Made by a program: the position numbers and the translations under genes. Shown here one piece after another: positions 32,668 through 45,191 of a DNA stretch of 64,000 nucleotides. Each line of letters begins with the position of its first letter. Position 1 is the stretch's first letter. The stretch comes from Perilla frutescens (lineage: Eukaryota > Streptophyta > Magnoliopsida > Lamiales > Lamiaceae): contig BRKX01000009.1 of the NCBI GenBank assembly GCA_026008535.1, forward strand, positions 51,271,001 through 51,335,000, written 5' to 3'. The notes below the pieces were generated by a model that was not told the origin of the DNA, made no database searches, and worked only from the letters and a program-made list of their open reading frames with translations.

Positions 32668-33167
32668 TAACCACTAACAACAACAAAAATGGATGTAATT
32701 GTTAAGATACCAAAAAATTTAGAAAATAATTTGGATCGGCCGAATTCTCTTTGAAATACAGTGTCGCCTTGAGTGATTTGCATAAACTCCACAACCTTTC
32801 TCCAGCCCTTGCACATTTGACTAATTAGTTTGTTTGCAACAATCTTACGGTATTCATAATGGCAGTCAAATGCAAAACCGGTGTCCCCAACTCCAAGTAA
32901 AACAAAGTGTGATTCCTTACCACATAGGTCGATAACATTCTTAGGCAGATTCCAGACATGAGAAATTGACAAAATTAGAGGGTACACAAGTAAATAATAT
33001 CATAATGTATGTGAACTCTAAGGAGCTTACCAATGGAGAATAGAACTCCGTCGTCTTGCACTAAGTTTTGAAAGTTCTTCGGCGGTTAATTCTCTATGAA
33101 GTTTGGAGAAGACCGTGAATGTGTCCTTTTAGGAACCACCTTGCGCTATTTTTGGATCTCACCATAT
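32668..33167 (-). pseudogene. Possible B3-domain protein relic
   Basis: On the minus strand 32987-32670 encodes 'VWNLPKNVIDLCGKESHFVL', 'GVGDTGFAFDCHYEYRK' and then 'GWRKVVEFMQITQGDTVFQR'. A tryptophan-led strand near the end followed by L/I-x2-G-D-x3-F is the pattern of the second half of the plant B3 DNA-binding fold. Upstream, 33167-33031 begins 'MVRSKNSARWFLKG' and ends at a donor-like GTAAGC (33030), but an internal stop breaks it. This could be a small REM-type B3 gene or transposon-linked B3 copy now degraded. Conservation was not tested and the call is weak. Confidence 0.3.
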
Positions 33168-33289
33168 TAACTTGAGAAGAGGAGCAAAAAAATTACAATG
33201 GAAATGAATTAAGACGAAAAAAGAGAATTAGTAATGGACTCGGTGCGGAAGATGTGCAGGTGTCATAAAGAAAATAAAAAATGAATTAG

Positions 33290-35535
33290 GTGTGGTATAT
33301 TAAATGTAGTGTCATCTATTCATTAATTAATCTAGTGTATGAATTTACTATTCATTAATCTGGTGTGTGATTTCACTAAAAAATCGATATTGCATATCTT
33401 AATTTCGTTAAGATTGAATTCTAATTTCTCATATATTATTCTATAGTATATGATTTCACTATAATTTTTCTAAAAACCTTACTCTATAGTGTATGAATTA
33501 CAATAATCATTAATCTAGTAATTTTAGTATATAATTCTTAATTGGAGCTCAGAGTAAACCTCACTCTTATTTTTTATTCGTGCTCCTTAATTTCGTAATA
33601 CTAAGATTGAATTATAATATCTCATATATTATCCTACAGTGTATGAATTCACTAGAAATCAATAATTCACCACCATCCAATTAAATTTGCCAAAGACCTT
33701 ACTCCATAGTGTATATATGAATTCACTAACCATTACTCTAGTAATTTGACTTTATATGGATATCAATAATTGTAAGAAATATCACTAGTTATAAGACTTT
33801 ATAACTAGTAATAGTGTTGAAAGGCAATGACAAGGGTTTAAGTTTTAGGGTTTAGGGTTTATGGTCTAATGTGTAAAGAGCAAGAGATGTAAAGGGCACA
33901 CCATATTGTTATTGTTACTATTATTAGAGCCAAACAACGGATAGTAATTATTTTTATTTGATAGATTGGAATTCACTAATCATTAATCTAGTAATTTTAT
34001 CTCATTATTCTTAATTAGAGCGTAGATTATATTGTATGATTTCGTGAAAAAATCAAAATCATACACTTATCCAATTAATGATAACTAAACCTCATTCTAG
34101 AGATTTGTGACCATTTTTCTTAGATCATTGTGTGATTGCACTTTAATTTCTTAATACTAAGATCGAATTATAATTTCTCATATATCCTATAGAGTATGAT
34201 TTCACTAAAAATTGATTATTCATCACTCATCTAATTAAATTTGCCAAAAATCTTACTCTAAGTGTATATATGAATTCACTAATCATTACTCTTGTTATTT
34301 TATCTCATTGTTCTTAATTAGAGCATAGACTATATTGTATAATTTCATTTATGAGTGACCATTTTTCTTAGATCATGGTGTGATTGCACCTTAATTTTTT
34401 AATACTAAGATTGAATTCTACTTTCTCATCTATTATCCTATAGTGTATGATTTCACTAAAAATCGATAATTCATCACTCATCCAATTAATTTTGCCAAAA
34501 ATCTTACTCTATAGTGTATGAATTTCAATAATCCTTAATCTAGTAATTTTATCTCATTATTCTAAATTAGTGTGTACACTGATTTTTTTAGATCATTGTG
34601 TGATCATTTTTTTAGATCATTGTGTGATTGCACCTTAATTTCGTAATACTAAGATTTAATTTTGATTTCTCATTTATTAACAAATAGTGTAGTGATTCAA
34701 TAGTTGTCATCACATAAAATTCATGTCACAATAAATTTGACTTTATATGGATATCAATATTTGTAAGAAATATCACTAGCTATAAGACTTTATAACTAGT
34801 AATAGTGTTGAAGGGTAAGGGCAAGGGCAAGGGTTTAAGGTTGTTTTTTTACTCACACACCCGACCTGGTGGTTTTGAGTAGATTCGAACCCGTAACCTT
34901 TGGTTCCAAACAACCCTACTCCACCACTAGGCTATCCTCACCGGGACAGACAAGGATTTAAGGTTTAGGGTTTGGATTTTGGGGTTTAGGGTCTAATGTG
35001 TAAAGAGCAAGAGATGTAAAGGGCACACCATATTGTTATTGTTACTATTATTAGAGCCATACAACAGATAGTAATGATTTTTATTTAACGGATTGGAATT
35101 CACTAATCATTAATCTAGTAATTCTGTCTCATTATTCTTAATTAGAGCGCACATAGACTATATTGTATGATTTCGTGAAAAAATAAAAAGCATACACTCA
35201 TCCAATTAATGATAACTAAACCTCACTCTAGAGATGTGTGACCATTTTTCTTAGATCATTGTGTGATTGCACCTTAATTTCTTAATACTAAGATTGAATT
35301 CTAATTTCTCAAATATTATCCTATAGTGTATGATTTCATTAAAAATCGATAATTCATCACTCATTTAACTAATTTTGCCAGAAACCTTACTCTATAGTGT
35401 ATATATGAATTCAATAATCATTACTCTAGTAATTTTATCTCATTATTCTTAACTAGAGTATAGAATATATTGTTTGATTTCATGAAAAAATCAAAATTAT
35501 ACACTCATCCAATTAATTTTGCCAAAAGCCTTAAT
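33290..35535. repeat. Diverged tandem array with a 0.99-kb higher-order duplication
   Basis: Blocks such as 'AATCTAGTAATTTTATCTCA', 'TAGTGTATGATTTCACTAAA' and 'AGATCATTGTGTGATTGCAC' recur many times with changes. On a larger scale, the kilobase from 33748 ('GACTTTATATGGATATCAAT') recurs from 34739, an offset of 991 bp. Both copies share 'GTGTAAAGAGCAAGAGATGT' and 'GGGCACACCATATTGTTATT'. The second copy carries a SINE that the first lacks. No coding sequence is seen. Confidence 0.75.
34841..34950 (-). mobile_element. tRNA-derived SINE
   Basis: On the minus strand it reads from TCTGTCCCGGTGAGGATAGC, with a box A-like TAGCCTAGTGG (34934-34924) and a box B GGGTTCGAATC (34892-34882), and ends in an A-rich tail (TAAAAAAACAA). 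A 13-bp target duplication flanks it: CAAGGGTTTAAGG (34828-34840) and CAAGGATTTAAGG (34951-34963), one mismatch. The parallel copy of the tandem duplication at about 33830-33845 is the empty site. It is RNA polymerase III-type and non-coding; it would depend on LINE proteins supplied in trans. Confidence 0.85.
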
Positions 35536-36960
35536 TTCACTAAACCTTTACTCATGTAATTTCATCTCATTTTATATTAGTAACATCCATGTTTACGTTA
35601 CTCTGTATTTTCTTACGATTTCCTCTATAAATCGAATCTCATGGCATAAGAAAACGAAACCTTACTCTATTAATTATTCTAATTATATTGTAATTTTTAT
35701 TAAAACTTTATAAACCTTTTTTTTTGTTTTACGAGATAAGCTTTAATTTGGATTGAATTTCTTACAAGAAACAAATCAATTATAATCATTTCTTGAGCAC
35801 TCCATTACAATTCTCAATGTACACTTAATTGGTCAGTTTTTCACTCTAGACAACATTGAGCCGTCATTGCGAAATATATTTGAACAAAAAATTTGAAATA
35901 ATCCCTCTATTCAAAAAAAGAACAAGAATTTGAAAATTTTGAAAGTTATCCCTCGAAAATTTGAACTAATACCCCCATCCAAAAAAGAACAAGAATTTGA
36001 AAAAAAAACACGATTGAATCATTTGGAAGTTATCCCTTAATTTGAAAGATTAAAACAAATTGGAAGAATTTAATAAATAATATTTTATAATATTTATTAG
36101 TGTACATTATGTTAAGTTTCAAAATACTTAGTTGAATTACAATTTTCATATCATACTAAGATATATTCGAATAAAATTTCATTTCATGACACTAATTTAG
36201 ATTTAATCTAATTTCACTAAATCTTACTAATTAGTAATTTCAAATAAATTTTGAAAAACCACACTCGTATTTTATTTGCAAATATAGTTTAAATGTGGTT
36301 AAAGATTAATGAAATAATAATAAATTTGAAATAAACCTTTCAGATTCAATTCTCTGAACACTCATTAAGTTTTTTACAATTTCTTGAGTACTCAATCACA
36401 ATTCCTAGTGTAACCTAATTGGTTCTTTATTTTTCACCTTACAAACCCTTAATTAAGCTATCATAATTATGTGCTACGCTTCTCAAAATCATGATTGAAA
36501 AATTTGAACAAAATATTTGAACTAATCCCTCTTATCCTGAAATTCAAAATAAATTTTTGAACGAAATATTAGAACGAACAAATAATCTAATGAAATATTA
36601 TATCAAATTCCTAACATTCTTATATTTAAACGAAAATTTAGAATTACAAAACAAGCATATATATATATATATATATATTTGAATGAAAATTTAAAATTTT
36701 TGCATCTAATACATCACATTCTTATTTTAACTTAGGTTTTAAAAAATAACACATGCAATCCTTTATTAAATTTTAACGAAAAATAGAGCATATTGCCACT
36801 AATTAATCTAGTGCATGCATGCTAATTGCATTATATATTTGAGTTGGTCCAATGTAATACACGATTCCTCTTTTTATAAAATAATATAATACATGAAATC
36901 TTAAATGTTGATGGTTCATTATATGCATTAATTAAAGTTGTGGGGTGTGGGAGGAGGGGT
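35536..36960. other. AT-rich intergenic DNA, no gene
   Basis: Low-complexity, A/T-rich sequence with scattered short repeats ('AAAATTTGAACTAAT...CCC' type phrases near 35900-36010 and 36500). A (TA)n run lies at 36658-36679. Nothing coding is recognised. Confidence 0.5.
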
Positions 36961-36966
36961 TCTCTT

Positions 36967-37473
36967 TATATATATAAGAGTTCTTATTATCCTAACACAT
37001 CATCTTCATATCTTATACACCACCCAACTAGGAATCTTGCAAAATAGTCTTCAAAAAATCATCCAAACAATGGGAAAAAAATACACCGTACAAAAAAATT
37101 TCCACCCGAACCAAGAGTGGTTGCCCAACCAAGAAGGCCACCCCTACCAAGAGTGTGACCAAGAAGGAAACATTTACCAAGAGCACGACCACAGTATACT
37201 CCTATCAAGAAATTGGCTACATCTCTAAAGCGTCTTCATGCGTCGGAATGGATTGTGCCTCTCTCCCCCAGAGTCTTGATTTGTTGTATAAAATTCTAAG
37301 AGATGAACATAATAACTTGAAGGTAGAGATTAACGAGCTCTTTTCTCGTATGGTGTCATTTCGATGATGAGATTGTGAGGGAGTTATTTCTTGAGAACTA
37401 CACCCTCACCAAGCTATACGATAGCTTTTTGATGTTGGAGAAGCATGGAGAAGAAGAGGGAACTTCAAACTGA
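36967..37473 (+). pseudogene. Unrecognised Lys/Thr-rich small gene, frameshifted
   Basis: A TATA box (TATATATAA near 36967-36976) and a normal-looking leader precede ATG 37070. The long open frame is +1 relative to that ATG, with the shift in an A-run at 37075-37081. That frame reads 'KKISTRTKSGCPTKKATPTK', 'SVTKKETFTKSTTTVYSYQE', then 'SLPQSLDLLYKILRDEHNNL' and 'INELFSRM'. At about 37365 another single-base shift leads into 'DDEIVRELFLENYTLTKLYD', ending at the stop 37471-37473. I do not recognise the family. The visible parts are a basic T-K-S/T-K-K repeat region and a helical, acidic C-terminus. Two shifts suggest a recent pseudogene of a protein of roughly 130 aa; sequencing error or unannotated splicing are alternatives. 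Confidence 0.45.
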
Positions 37474-40310
37474 GTTCCTCTCATTGTCATTCCCAATTCC
37501 AGCACCATTTCTTGCTTTTTTTGTTGGTTTTCTATGACCTAACTATCCATCGAACGATCGTTTTAATTTTCTCTTGATGTAATTTTTTTTTTTTGTTTCG
37601 AAGAATTATCTATCTATCAATTTGGTTTCCTATTATTTTAGTCTCTTGTATTTTAATTTACGCAAATATCATGTTATATACTTTCCAAGCAATGAGGCGA
37701 CTAATACTGTAAAAATAAACCGTATTATTTTACACAATTTTGAACTATACCTTAAACCCTAAATGCTTTATAATTTTTGAGTAATAATATATCATGAATT
37801 TGGGTATTCGAATAGAATACTATATTAAGTGATGTATTTTTTTTATTTAATAGTTCATAATTCCATATATCATCCTAAAATAATTTAAATGATACATCAT
37901 GTGCTATAATCTAATAGAATACTAAGCTATATTAAGTGATATTTTTTATTTTTAAATTTAATACATAGTTTATAATTTCATATATTATAGAGAAGAAAGC
38001 TTCTTTGATTAATTATTAACTTTGAATAACAACACAGATGTAGAGCTATTTTATAGAGACATAATCACATATCTAATATAGATAAAATCAAATAAGGTAA
38101 AACCTAGATATAATAGAATAATTTAACTAAGGAGATTGCAACAGATGGTGAATATCAAAACTAAGAATATTTGTGCTTATCACATATCTCATCCTAAAAT
38201 AAGTTAAAGACGATTAATATATGTTATAATTTCACATTAAAATACATTCGAGTAGCCATGATTATCAATGAAGAGATAGATTATGTATGAACAGATTGGT
38301 AGGACATAATTGTTGATAAATACCTTGATGAATAATGTTATATACTTATATGATATACCTTACCTAAATTAACATATATTGAAATCGAGTATTAATAAAA
38401 TAAATAAAATAAAAATTCATTCATAATTTATTTTGTTGAAATTCAAACTGATTCAGGTTAGTTTACCAATACAAATCGAACTAAAAATTCCAACTTCGAA
38501 TCCAAAAATAAAGAATTTGACTCTCGCTGATCTTATCTTCTTCTATTCAATGCTTCTGCACTTCTTCATTTTTGAATTTGTTGAACTAATTTCACTATTG
38601 CTCAACTCGGAATATAAATCGACACCACAGCTCCAACGACTATCATATTCTTGGCATTTCATACTCATATATTTTTCGTAGGCCTCAACTGTTTTATCTT
38701 TAGTTGGAAAAGACTTGTACAAGCTTCCCCTGACACTGAGTACAAATGGAGCACACTCTAGTCAGTTTGAATATATTCCGGTTTGTATACCTTCGAAGAC
38801 GACATAAAATTTCTGATTTTCGCTACGTTTGATTTCCATATTATTGCGGTGAAGAGGTTCTACCAAGAACTATTTGAAGATCGAAAATGAAGATATATTT
38901 TGTTATTTGAAGATCAGTAATGAAGATATATGTTAACAGAATGAAAATAGTGAAGATTGGAGATGAATGAGAATATAGAATATTAACCCTATTTTTATTG
39001 GAAATAACAAAACAATTATTAATGTTGAGAGAGAGAGAGAGATTCAAATTTTGAATTTTGAATCTTGAATATGTTATTTTCATTCTCTTACTCTTAAGAG
39101 AGAAAGGGTAATATGGTAAAATACAATATAGCACTAATTACTATTATTATTTAATAAAGCAATATAGTGGGTACTTACTAATTTACCCTCATATGGCCAG
39201 GCCACATTATGGCCGTTTAGAATTACCGATATTTTAAAGGGTTAAAGATTTAATTTACTCCTAAATTATTTCTCCAAGAGTATCATGATTCTTAAATTAA
39301 ATTTGATCCTGATTAGCCTCTAAACTATTCAACTTAGCTCGGTTAGTTCCTTGAAATTTTGAATTTTACCCAGTTATCCCCTTGAAGGTAAATAATTTTG
39401 TTTCGATTGTCTCTAAATATTAAGAACTTAAAAAATAAATATATACAACAATAATAAAAAAAATGAAACATTCTTATAAATAATTTTTGTGGTATCACAC
39501 ATTAAAACATCAAACCACTACAATTGGAAAATAACAATATAGAATTGACCTTAATTATGATTTATATATATATATATATATATATATAATTACGGTCTAT
39601 ATTAAATTGATCGATTATAGACGTCAATAGTATACTATAAAATAATCAACATTGTATATATATTGTGTATAATTTATCTAATATAATATATTTAATGAAA
39701 TATATAAATTTCCATTCCCGGAATCCATATAATATAATTTTATAGAATATATAATTTTTTTTTAGTTGGGGGAAGCTAGAAGAGGAAGGAAAGATCTTGA
39801 AACCGAAAATCTCCATTCTCCATCAATTGAATGTTCTCGAACATATTGTAAATTCTCAACGAATTTAGTTTTTATTTATTTGTTTAGTAATATATTGTGT
39901 TAGTCAACATAGATCTAAAGATTTGTTTGTTAAACGTGAAACATATTATTGATGGACATATGTGGGTCATGAATATACAAGTAAATAAATAATGGATATT
40001 ACATTTGCAAATTTCACCATTTTTTAATTTTTTCGAGGAAAAAAAATCACCATTTTGAAAAAGTTTTTATGAACTCCTTTGTTCTTTCATTTTGCATTGT
40101 TACAAAGCAAGAATTTGGCATAGAAATTGAAACCTTGTTTTAAAAATTATTATTTATCTTTCTTGTCGAGAAATCCAAAATGAAGTTGCATTCATAAGAT
40201 CGCATGCCACCGCATATTAGGTTACAAATCGAAAAAAAATTCTACATTTTTTGTGGAAATGAGAAGATAAAAATCTTATTAAAAACCGAGCAGAGATCGT
40301 GAAAAAATAG
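37474..40310. other. AT-rich intergenic DNA with repeat debris
   Basis: 'AGTGATATTTTTTATTTTTA' type phrases recur around 37820-37960. A (TA)n run lies at 39561-39588. Around 39240-39420 there is a block of the kind 'AATTTACTCCTAAATTATTTCTCC ... CTCTAAACTATTCAAC', typical of non-autonomous plant elements, but no ends could be fixed. The ORFs at 38433-38681 and 38841-39134 have no family motif. Confidence 0.4.
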
Positions 40311-40463
40311 TTGCCCAGACTTTCCACAAACTCAATTATAATCGTCCCATTCGCCCTGATTTCCCCCTCAAATTCTCAACAGAATCGAATCTCAAAATTT
40401 CGTCAGGTGAATTCGTTAGGTTTCCAATCGCATAACAGGGAAATTCTGACCATTTTTCTTCAA

Positions 40464-43342
40464 ATGCCTCCATTCAATCCTGCAGCGAGGGCACTGGCGC
40501 GTTTGGTCGCCCACCGGAATCCATTGCGGCAGCGCGCGAGAGATTTTATCAGTTCTAATCAGATTCGGCGTTCGAGTAGTATCGCCAGGAATAATGCATT
40601 TCCTTCAGTGGAAGTCGGGCGTTACGGAAATGGCAATTTCCTGGATTGTCGAAATTCATCGCATATTGTTCTCCAAAAGAGAGGGTTTTTGGGATGCGGT
40701 GATGGCGAAGAGGGTAATATGCTATCGAAAGTGCACGAAGAAAGACGTGTTTTGGGGTAATATTTCATTAATCTTGCTTCTTTTTTCTTGTTTTTTTTTT
40801 TTTTTTCAGAAATCTAATTTTGATTCTTTGTGGAAATCATGTTTGAAGAATTCCGTGCTTTTGGTGGCAATGCGTGGAAATTATGTAGACTTTGAAGTTT
40901 GAAATTTGGGATGGATTATGAAATTTTATGATTCGAATTGGCAATTGATATCCATTAGGATGAGAAAATGGCTATAGGTATAGTGAAAAAGTCGACTTTT
41001 TTTTATTATTCTGATATGAAAGCATTTACTCATACCTATTTGTGCTGGGGAATTATGTCTGAAGAACCATATTGTTTAGTGAACTACTTGTGTCTCTAAC
41101 TACAGATAATCATCAGTCAGTGTGATTTATTTTGTGAAATTAATGTGGCCTCTTGATTCATTTAATATATGTGGACTGTGCTGATTTATCTTTTAAATGT
41201 TAGATATTCACCTGAACAATTGTTCAATGTGGTTGCTGCCGTTGACATGTATGAAGATTTTCTTCCTTGGTGTCAACGCTCACAGATAGTTCACCAAAAT
41301 CCTGATGGAACGTTTGATGCGGAGTTAGAAATTGGCTTTAAATTTCTGGTCGAAAGTTATATGTCTCATGTCGAGCTTACCAAACCAAAATCCATTAAGG
41401 TAAAGATCTTCATCTATTCATATTTTAGTTTTCATGTCTTACTTGTTTGATGGAGTATAGGTTTCACAATTACTATTATTCCTCCAAATATGTACGGTCA
41501 CTGATTTTGTTATGGGTCTCTGTGTAGGCGTGTATCACTTTATTATGTCCTTAAATCAGGTCATGGCTTCTCCAGAAAGGTTTTATGGACTGAAATGTTA
41601 ATTTTGTGTTGGGTCACTGGGTTGTGGCTGTTTATAGATTACATATTCATTGATTATATAGATATTGTGGTTAGTTTAAAATACTATGATGGAAAATTTT
41701 TAGAGGACCAAAGATGAATTTTGTTAGCTGTATTATATATTTTCCCCTGTTTTACAAGTCAGAATAGGAAATGGAATAATCATTACTTAAAGGCATGTGG
41801 CAGCATGCATCTCGTGATTGCTTGAAATTGCCGTTGGTATTTCATATTTCTCCTTTAACATATGGCAAGCGACCTAAAAGGTGATGACACTGAACCTGCT
41901 TTCTTTCATATATGATACTTAAAAAAATAGCAAATCTTATTGTTGATGGTTCCATGGAATAAATGTTTAATGGTGGGATCCCGACCTCTAATATCTTTTT
42001 AAAGGTTTAATGAATGTAAGGGAAACCTCACAACAGCCTTCCGACTATTCTTTTATAGTTTTTCTTCTTTTACCCATGATCTTATTGAAATAGATTGTAT
42101 GGATGGCTCAACCCAGTAGTCTACATTTCCACGATATTTGTGTCTTGTTTTCTCAATTCTGTGATTGATGAGTGTCCCTTGTCTTTCAAATCTTCATCCC
42201 TTTCCCTCGAGTGAATTTTTTTGGGGTGAGACCAACCAAGTGAGAGCACTGACATTTTCCAACTTTGTTTTAGTGATATAGACATATAGTAACAGACAGA
42301 CTTAATTTACAGTTTTTTTCTTATATATATGTAAAACTTCAAGAATATCCATCAAAAACATCATTCAAACCGCAAATATGGAGCTTGAGTTAGAGTTATC
42401 GCTGATCCTAAGGAACTCTGGTCCTTGAGCGATATCATGAGCCATAATTTACAGTTATTTATTTAGAAAGGTGTATTATCTATTGAGCTTATTTAAGTAA
42501 ACAGCGAAATCTTGAAGGTTGCTATTAGTATTTTCTTTCCAGTAGTTATGTGCCATGTTTTTTTTTCTTTATCATGCATTACTTGAATTATCCCTGTTTT
42601 GTTGCAGACTACTTCATTCCAAAGTAGCCTCTTTGATCATCTGATTAATGTCTGGGAATTTAACCCTGGACCTGTTCCTGGAAGCTGCAGCCTCTATTTT
42701 ATGGTGGACTTCAAGTTTCAGTCACCATTGTATCGACAAGTGAGCTTCTTTTGTAATTTTTACTCCATAATCTAGAAATAAATACATTTTTGAAAACTTG
42801 AAGGGTGCCATGGATTTGTTGATATTCTTAATTATATGTAGATTGACCTTCAGTTAACTTTTTTCATGGTGGTTTCATATAAGTTATATGTTTTTCTTCA
42901 TTGATTTGAAGTTCGTTTTCCATATTTCAACTTACTTCTGTCCGAGTATATATAAATTGAAATTTTCACCTTAGGACTGTATAACTCATATCTCATTATT
43001 GCAATAATTTGGTAAGAAAATGGATGTTTGGAAGGACGTATGGATAAATCTTTAGTCAGGATGACTAAATAGATGGAATAGGAATGTCTAGATAAAACAT
43101 CTTCACTCAAGTGCTGCTTGGATTAGGGAACGAAAAAAAAAAAGATCCAGCTACAATATGAGTGTTTATTTATTTATATGAATTTTTCCAGTAACTATAT
43201 TGACTGTTTTTTCAATGATACGACTCTATTGCAGATTGCAAATATGTTCTTCAAAGAAGTGGTTTCTCGGCTTGTTGGTTCATTCAATGACCGATGTCGT
43301 ATAATATATGGACCCGGTGTGCAAGTTCTTGAAAACACCTAA
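40464..43342 (+). CDS. COQ10: Coenzyme Q-binding protein COQ10 (START-like, mitochondrial)
   Basis: Four exons join in frame: 40464-40756, 41204-41399, 42608-42739 and 43235-43342, with GT-AG introns; 729 nt, 242 aa. The first ~75 residues are Arg/Ala/Ser-rich and nearly free of acid (for example 'RALARLVAHRNPLRQRARDF'), as expected of a mitochondrial targeting peptide. The START-like/polyketide-cyclase domain follows: 'RRVLGYSPEQLFNVVAAVDM', 'YEDFLPWCQRSQIVHQNPDG', 'FDAELEIGFKFLVESYMSHV', then 'FDHLINVWEFNPGPVPGSCS' and 'VDFKFQSPLYRQIANMFFKE'. It ends 'VVSRLVGSFNDRCRIIYGPG'. Known role: binds ubiquinone in the inner membrane and aids its synthesis and delivery to the respiratory chain; it is not an enzyme. 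ATG 40464 is the first ATG in the open frame and starts a plausible targeting peptide. No damage is seen, so it is likely functional. Confidence 0.95.
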
Positions 43343-44099
43343 GACCATAGGGCATAAAAGAAAGTGGATGCATGTTTTGATCATCCTGTCAAAACACAGT
43401 GTGCCTTTGAATATTGTAATACGAGTCGGAACTTCAAACAGATAAGCACTTGACCATATCCTGGGTTGTGTTACCTGCACCTGGTTCCTGTTGTCTATGA
43501 GTTTTCTCGTTTACTATCTTAATGCGGAAACAGGTACTAACTCCTCCCATCCCATGCCAGAATTTCCTCCAATCGGGTTAATATATCGTTCTTTTTTCTG
43601 AAACGACGTCGTCCTCTTTTCTTTGTTTTATTCGTTGATCGAGAGCAGGGGTGGAATGGTGCATGTATATGGTGAAAGATGGGATATGGTGAACTTGAAT
43701 TCCAATTTCTTTGAGCTTATAATCATGCATCTGAAGTCTTGAGCTTTGATGTATTTGTTTCGGCCCATGGCCTCTTTTTTTTTCACATTCAAATTGATGG
43801 TTTAATAAAAACATTAGGCTTTTTACATGTTAATAATATCTACTTGGTCTTTCTAAATACACTTGTCAATTTTACTTTAAAGTTGTCGCCATACTTCTGA
43901 AGATTCAATTTATTTCTTCAATTTGCGCTCTCGATTTTAATAGAGGTAACTTCTATCATAACGGGTTGAAGTGCAATCGATTTTTGTTGATGAAGGCTCC
44001 CAACGAAAGTTTCTCTCTCGATTTTTTGATTGAATTCATTCTATTTTAAAATTTCTCTTGATCGATTTTCTCTCCCCTCTCTTCATTCACGTTAGAAAT
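43343..44099 (+). other. COQ10 3' UTR and flanking DNA
   Basis: The first 450 bp keep a transcribed-gene composition. A possible polyadenylation signal, AATAAA, lies at about 43803 ('TTTAATAAAAACATT'). Beyond it the DNA is AT-rich intergenic. Confidence 0.4.
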
Positions 44100-44450
44100 T
44101 GTTTATTGCACATTTAGTGTTACATTTCTTATTGTACACTTGATTTTTTTAATTTTTTTACTTTGATTTCAATTCATTATGTTTTAGTTTAATTTTACAC
44201 TTCTTATTTGGGGTTCATTCTATCCAATTAGGGTTTAATATAATTTTTAAGTATTTACCTTTTCAAATAATCAATTGATAACTAAAAACTGAAAATAAAA
44301 TAATCAAAAATTATAATGCATTATAATTGGGTAGGATAAATCCTAAATAATAATTGTAAAATTAAATTAAAGTATAAGCAATTGAAATTGAAGAAAAAAA
44401 TTAAAAAATTCAAGTGTGCAACAAAAAATGCAACATCAAATGTGTAATAG
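44100..44450. mobile_element. Inverted-repeat (foldback/MITE-like) element
   Basis: The left arm, about 44104-44235 ('TATTGCACATTTAGTGTTAC ... CACTTGATTTTTT'), is the imperfect complement of the right arm, about 44318-44450 ('AAAAAATTCAAGTGTGCAAC ... ATCAAATGTGTAATAG'). The spacer is about 80 bp. It is non-coding. A partial copy of the right arm lies at about 45715-45830. Target duplications were not resolved, so the ends are approximate. Confidence 0.6.
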
Positions 44451-44468
44451 AGGGTTTCATCTACTTCA

Positions 44469-44565
44469 ATTAGGCGGCGGAGATATTGAACTTCAAGGAT
44501 CAATAAATGGCCGAAGGATCATTTAGGTGGCGGAGATGTTGAACTTCAAGGAATAATAAATCATC
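44469..44565 (+). repeat. About 50-bp tandem duplication
   Basis: 'GGCGGCGGAGATATTGAACT' at about 44473 is followed by a second version, 'GGTGGCGGAGATGTTGAACT', about 50 bp later. Both continue 'TCAAGGA..AATAAAT'. There are a few mismatches. Confidence 0.65.
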
Positions 44566-45191
44566 GAATAATATTTTTTTTTAAAATGAGATTAATTGGT
44601 TTAGAAAAATATTTTTCCAAGAATAGGACTCGGTTCGAACATTTTTTTTTTCAAGGTTGCCATCTTCATAGCACAGTTTGATTCGAAAATATTGTTTCGA
44701 AGATAGTACTCATGTTTGAAAGAAACAAAAAATTGAACCATAATCCAATCTTCCAAAAGTTCAACCGAAAATGCTTTTTCTTTCTTTTTCTAATTTTCTC
44801 TTCTGTTTTTTTCAGAGAAATTCTAGATCGATCAACATAAATAGAAGAACTGGAATTGCATTAAGCAAGCAATTGTAGAAGAGTGCGAAAATGGAGGTGG
44901 AGCCAGGAGCAGTGGCACAGATAATTTAGTTTATTAAATTGAGAGTAAAATAAAAAAAAAGTGTGGTGTATAGAAGAAAAAATAATAATAAAAAAAAAAA
45001 GAAAAAAGATTGTGGTGCGAATAGAAACATCATATCTATTTTATTTGGGTTTAATGGTTTTATTTTTATTTTATTTTTAAGCTTAGCAATGAATTTTCAA
45101 TTTTGTAGCTTTTAATTTTTTTAATGACGATGGTTACCTTGCAGCACAGCATATGATAATTATCATTTTTTAATAGGCTTAAAAAATATTA

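Noticed and set aside
32405..32686. Leucine-rich repeat ORF on the minus strand
   Set aside because: It is a translation of the AAT microsatellite, not a protein domain.
34841..34950. Candidate tRNA gene (A and B boxes present)
   Set aside because: There is no full cloverleaf. The A-rich tail, target duplication and empty-site paralogue show a SINE.
40311..40463. Upstream extension of the COQ10 first exon
   Set aside because: The frame is open but has no ATG before 40464, and the sequence has 5' UTR character.
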